Of a stretch of DNA of 7,748 bases, positions 6,003-7,748 are shown piece after piece. The translations under genes were made by a program, and so were the position numbers. Positions within the stretch are counted from its first letter, which is position 1. Each line of letters opens with the position of its first letter. The notes under the pieces were generated by a model, which ran no database searches, was not told the origin of the DNA, and was given only the letters and a program-made list of their open reading frames with translations. Source of the stretch: Candidatus Omnitrophota bacterium (GTDB lineage Bacteria; Omnitrophota; Gorgyraeia; Gygaellales; Profunditerraquicolaceae); the NCBI GenBank assembly GCA_028687525.1, contig JAQTZX010000052.1, positions 1 to 7,748 on the forward strand, given 5' to 3'.

Positions 6003-7154
6003 TTAATATTCCGGCAGCATCTGATCTGCATAGCTCAACCGTATTTGCGCCTTCATAAAATCTTCCCCCTGATCATAGATCGATTCTTCGGCATCCATGA
6101 TCTCATCGGTCTTCTCCCCCTGTAACTCCTTCCAGACAAGCACCGAATTCTCGAAACAATTATACTCCTGGTCTATCGAATTAAGGGGATACGAAGTTAT
6201 ATGCAGATCGCCCTCGGTTAATTCCGGATGCTTATCCAGAGTGGACTCTATCCATTTCCCCGGGTTATAAGAATAATCCGCGTGCGTAGCTTCATGACAA
6301 ATGACCGCGGAGATCGCCTCATCGCACGATTGCCCATCAAGAAGAGAATTCACGTGTATGGTATTGTCGGTGGTTCCCGCCCAAAAAGCAAGGACTCCTT
6401 CGGCGAGCGAGGGATATTCGGCCGAAAAATCCTCAAAGACAACGGAAATTTTTTTTTCGATTATCAAATCGTAATAGTAATCCCCTGTCTCGGTACCTTC
6501 CAACAACTCCAGAATAGCGGCTATTTCGGTGGAATAGAACGGGAGAGACACGGTATTCCCGTCTCCATTTTCTTCTGTGCCGCCGGAATTTTCGCTCTCT
6601 TTTGAACCCGAACCGCTCTCTCCGCTGCTCCCCGAACTCCCACTCCCCCCTGAACCTCCGGAGGAACCGGAAGAACCGCCGGATCCGCTCCCGTAAGATT
6701 CGGATGTATCATTCCGGATATACCGCGGGTAATCGCGCCGGGCCGCCCCGGATTTGTCCCTGGCAAGAACGATATCATCGGGAGGCAGACGGTCCGTGGA
6801 CAGGTAATCTTCTATTCTCGATCCGATCCTGCGGGCCAGCACAATAAAATTATCATCCGTCACTCCCACAACCTGATACTCATAATATTTAGGAACGATT
6901 GCGAGGTTCAAAGCCTGGTTAACCGCCTGGGTATTTTCGGCGGAGACATAACTGCCGGTTTGCTGCTTATTGAACTCCTCCGCCTTCCTGATGTCGGATA
7001 TAGTTACCACCGCTTCCATCTTCTTGGCCTTCTCTACATACTGACGGTATGCGACAAAAGAAAAAGCCAGCACGATACCGATAATCACCGCGGCAATCAC
7101 GATTTCAATAAGCGTAAACCCTTTATGAGGCTTGCCGAACAACCTCTTTTTCAT
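6003..7154 (-). CDS. Type IV pilin-like N-terminus fused to an HExxH zinc-metallopeptidase-like domain
   Basis: A 383-aa protein in three parts. Residues 1-50 are a prepilin signal: basic leader MKKRLFGKPHKG, processing site G12/F13, FTLIE with Glu at mature position 5, and a hydrophobic helix to about residue 35. Residues 36-150 resemble a pseudopilin body, with RKAEEFNKQQTGSYVS typical of GspG-like proteins. Residues 152-199 are a Ser/Gly-rich linker. From 200 to 383 is a second domain with AISAVICHEATHADY, giving H287-E288-x2-H291, the zincin zinc-binding and catalytic motif; E330 in SIDQEYNCFEN is a candidate third ligand. Three cysteines (277, 286, 333) flank the site. I know no named family for this fusion. 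ATG 7154 is chosen (GGGG 6 nt upstream) because it starts exactly at the prepilin leader; the open frame to 7277 only adds unrelated residues. It overlaps the TPR gene by 32 bp. Predicted location is the inner membrane or a surface fibre. Confidence 0.85.
   Translation of the reverse strand: MKKRLFGKPHKGFTLIEIVIAAVIIGIVLAFSFVAYRQYVEKAKKMEAVVTISDIRKAEEFNKQQTGSYVSAENTQAVNQALNLAIVPKYYEYQVVGVTDDNFIVLARRIGSRIEDYLSTDRLPPDDIVLARDKSGAARRDYPRYIRNDTSESYGSGSGGSSGSSGGSGGSGSSGSSGESGSGSKESENSGGTEENGDGNTVSLPFYSTEIAAILELLEGTETGDYYYDLIIEKKISVVFEDFSAEYPSLAEGVLAFWAGTTDNTIHVNSLLDGQSCDEAISAVICHEATHADYSYNPGKWIESTLDKHPELTEGDLHITSYPLNSIDQEYNCFENSVLVWKELQGEKTDEIMDAEESIYDQGEDFMKAQIRLSYADQMLPEY
6603..6692 (-). repeat. 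Low-complexity Ser/Gly-coding stretch inside the pilin-peptidase gene
   Basis: Codons 155-184 read almost only Gly and Ser (GSGSGG, SSGSSG and similar steps) with occasional Glu or Lys. At DNA level it is an irregular GGN/TCN/AGC-type repeat with mixed codons, so it is not a recent exact microsatellite. It probably works as a flexible spacer between the fibre-anchored part and the peptidase-like domain, and its length may vary between strains. Confidence 0.75.
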
Positions 7155-7748
7155 GGATAACCCCGTTCCCTTTTTGTTCCGGTTTTGTGATTTTTGCCCG
7201 CAGATACTCAAGCCCGTTTTTGGCTTCCGGATTCTCCGGTTGAACACGCAAAACCCGCTCCCAATACCTGCCGGCAAGAGAATACTTCTCTTTTTCCATA
7301 TATATATATCCTATATTATACATCGCCTGTGCGTTGTCGGGGCTTAACTTCAATACCCGTTTATATTCGACAAGAGCAAGTTTATACTCCTTGTTTTTAA
7401 GCAACATATCGGCCAGATTGTTGTGGATTTGTATCAAACGCGAGTTCTTTTTAAGCGCCCTCCCGAACCATTTTTTCGCTTCCCGGTATTCCTGCCGCTG
7501 GGCATGGATCGCGCCCAGGTTATTCAATATCCCGGCGTCAGCGCCATCACGCTCATAGAGATACACATAATCGCTTTCCGCCTCAAGCAGTTTTCCGACT
7601 TTATGCCGCAAAACACCCCGGAGATAATGTATGAGTCTGCTGTCGGGGAATGTCCCCAACAGGATATCGTACAAACCAAGCGCCTTGGAATACTCCCCTC
7701 CAATAATATACTTTTGTGACTGCCTGTATAGCGTACGGAAATCGAATT
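7123..7748 (-). CDS. TPR-repeat protein (5' end off the window)
   Basis: The frame is open from the stop at 7123 to the right edge, giving at least 207 C-terminal residues. A TTG at 7674 could be called a start, but the upstream codons continue without a stop and read as repeat-like sequence (IIGGEYSKALGLYDILL), so the gene almost certainly begins outside the window. Three clear tetratricopeptide repeats follow: AGILNNLGAIHAQ to RALKKNS, IQIHNNLADMLLK to VLKLSPDN, and AQAMYNIGYIYME to VLRVQPEN, with a weaker repeat before them. TPR arrays are protein-binding scaffolds; related ones such as PilF/PilW assist pilus assembly, which would fit the prepilin-type gene that overlaps this one by 32 bp. 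That functional link is inference. No catalytic motif is seen in the visible part. Confidence 0.85.
   Translation of the reverse strand, partial: FDFRTLYRQSQKYIIGGEYSKALGLYDILLGTFPDSRLIHYLRGVLRHKVGKLLEAESDYVYLYERDGADAGILNNLGAIHAQRQEYREAKKWFGRALKKNSRLIQIHNNLADMLLKNKEYKLALVEYKRVLKLSPDNAQAMYNIGYIYMEKEKYSLAGRYWERVLRVQPENPEAKNGLEYLRAKITKPEQKGNGVIHEKEVVRQAS

Noticed and set aside
7155..7277. N-terminal extension of the pilin-peptidase protein to 7277
   Set aside because: It would put 41 unrelated residues before a textbook prepilin leader and lies within the TPR gene.
1..7748. CRISPR arrays, tRNA or rRNA genes, insertion sequences, attachment sites
   Set aside because: Reading both strands I saw no regularly spaced repeats, tRNA-like folds with a CCA-end, transposase motifs or flanking duplications.

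Overview
The window is compact bacterial DNA. All eight protein genes lie on the minus strand, so the biological reading order runs from the right edge (7748) to the left edge (1). Gaps are a few bases, or neighbours overlap by 4 to 32 bp. The only sizeable non-coding stretch is 5058-5241. The mix of a type IV pilin/type II secretion-like protein, TPR protein, SpeD/SpeE polyamine genes, a ferredoxin-nitroreductase and a B12-binding radical SAM protein suggests a poorly characterised anaerobic Gram-negative lineage. Candidatus Omnitrophota or a relative would fit, but this is inference from gene style, because no phylogenetic marker is present.

Right module (5242-7748): a TPR protein entering from outside the window; a prepilin-type protein whose C-terminal half, joined through a long Gly/Ser linker, carries an HExxH zinc-peptidase motif; and an unrecognised secreted or membrane-anchored protein. 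The three genes overlap or nearly abut and look like one transcription unit for an envelope or pilus-like function.

Centre (1339-5241): a strong sigma-70-type promoter and a leader of about 120 nt precede speD (S-adenosylmethionine decarboxylase). Two diverged spermidine-synthase paralogues, a compact saccharopine-dehydrogenase-family oxidoreductase and a SET-domain lysine methyltransferase follow. Overlaps of 4, 4 and 26 bp and a 15 bp gap make this a tight operon. SpeD would supply decarboxylated AdoMet and the two SpeE-like enzymes would use it for aminopropyl transfer. The dehydrogenase and the SET protein are not part of the classical spermidine pathway, so the operon may make or attach a modified polyamine. 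This is the best candidate for an undescribed system here.

Left (1-1338): a hairpin followed by a T-run separates the SET gene from a two-gene unit, a ferredoxin-nitroreductase fusion and the N-terminal part of a B12-binding (probably radical SAM) protein that runs off the left edge. Whether this pair belongs functionally to the polyamine operon is open.
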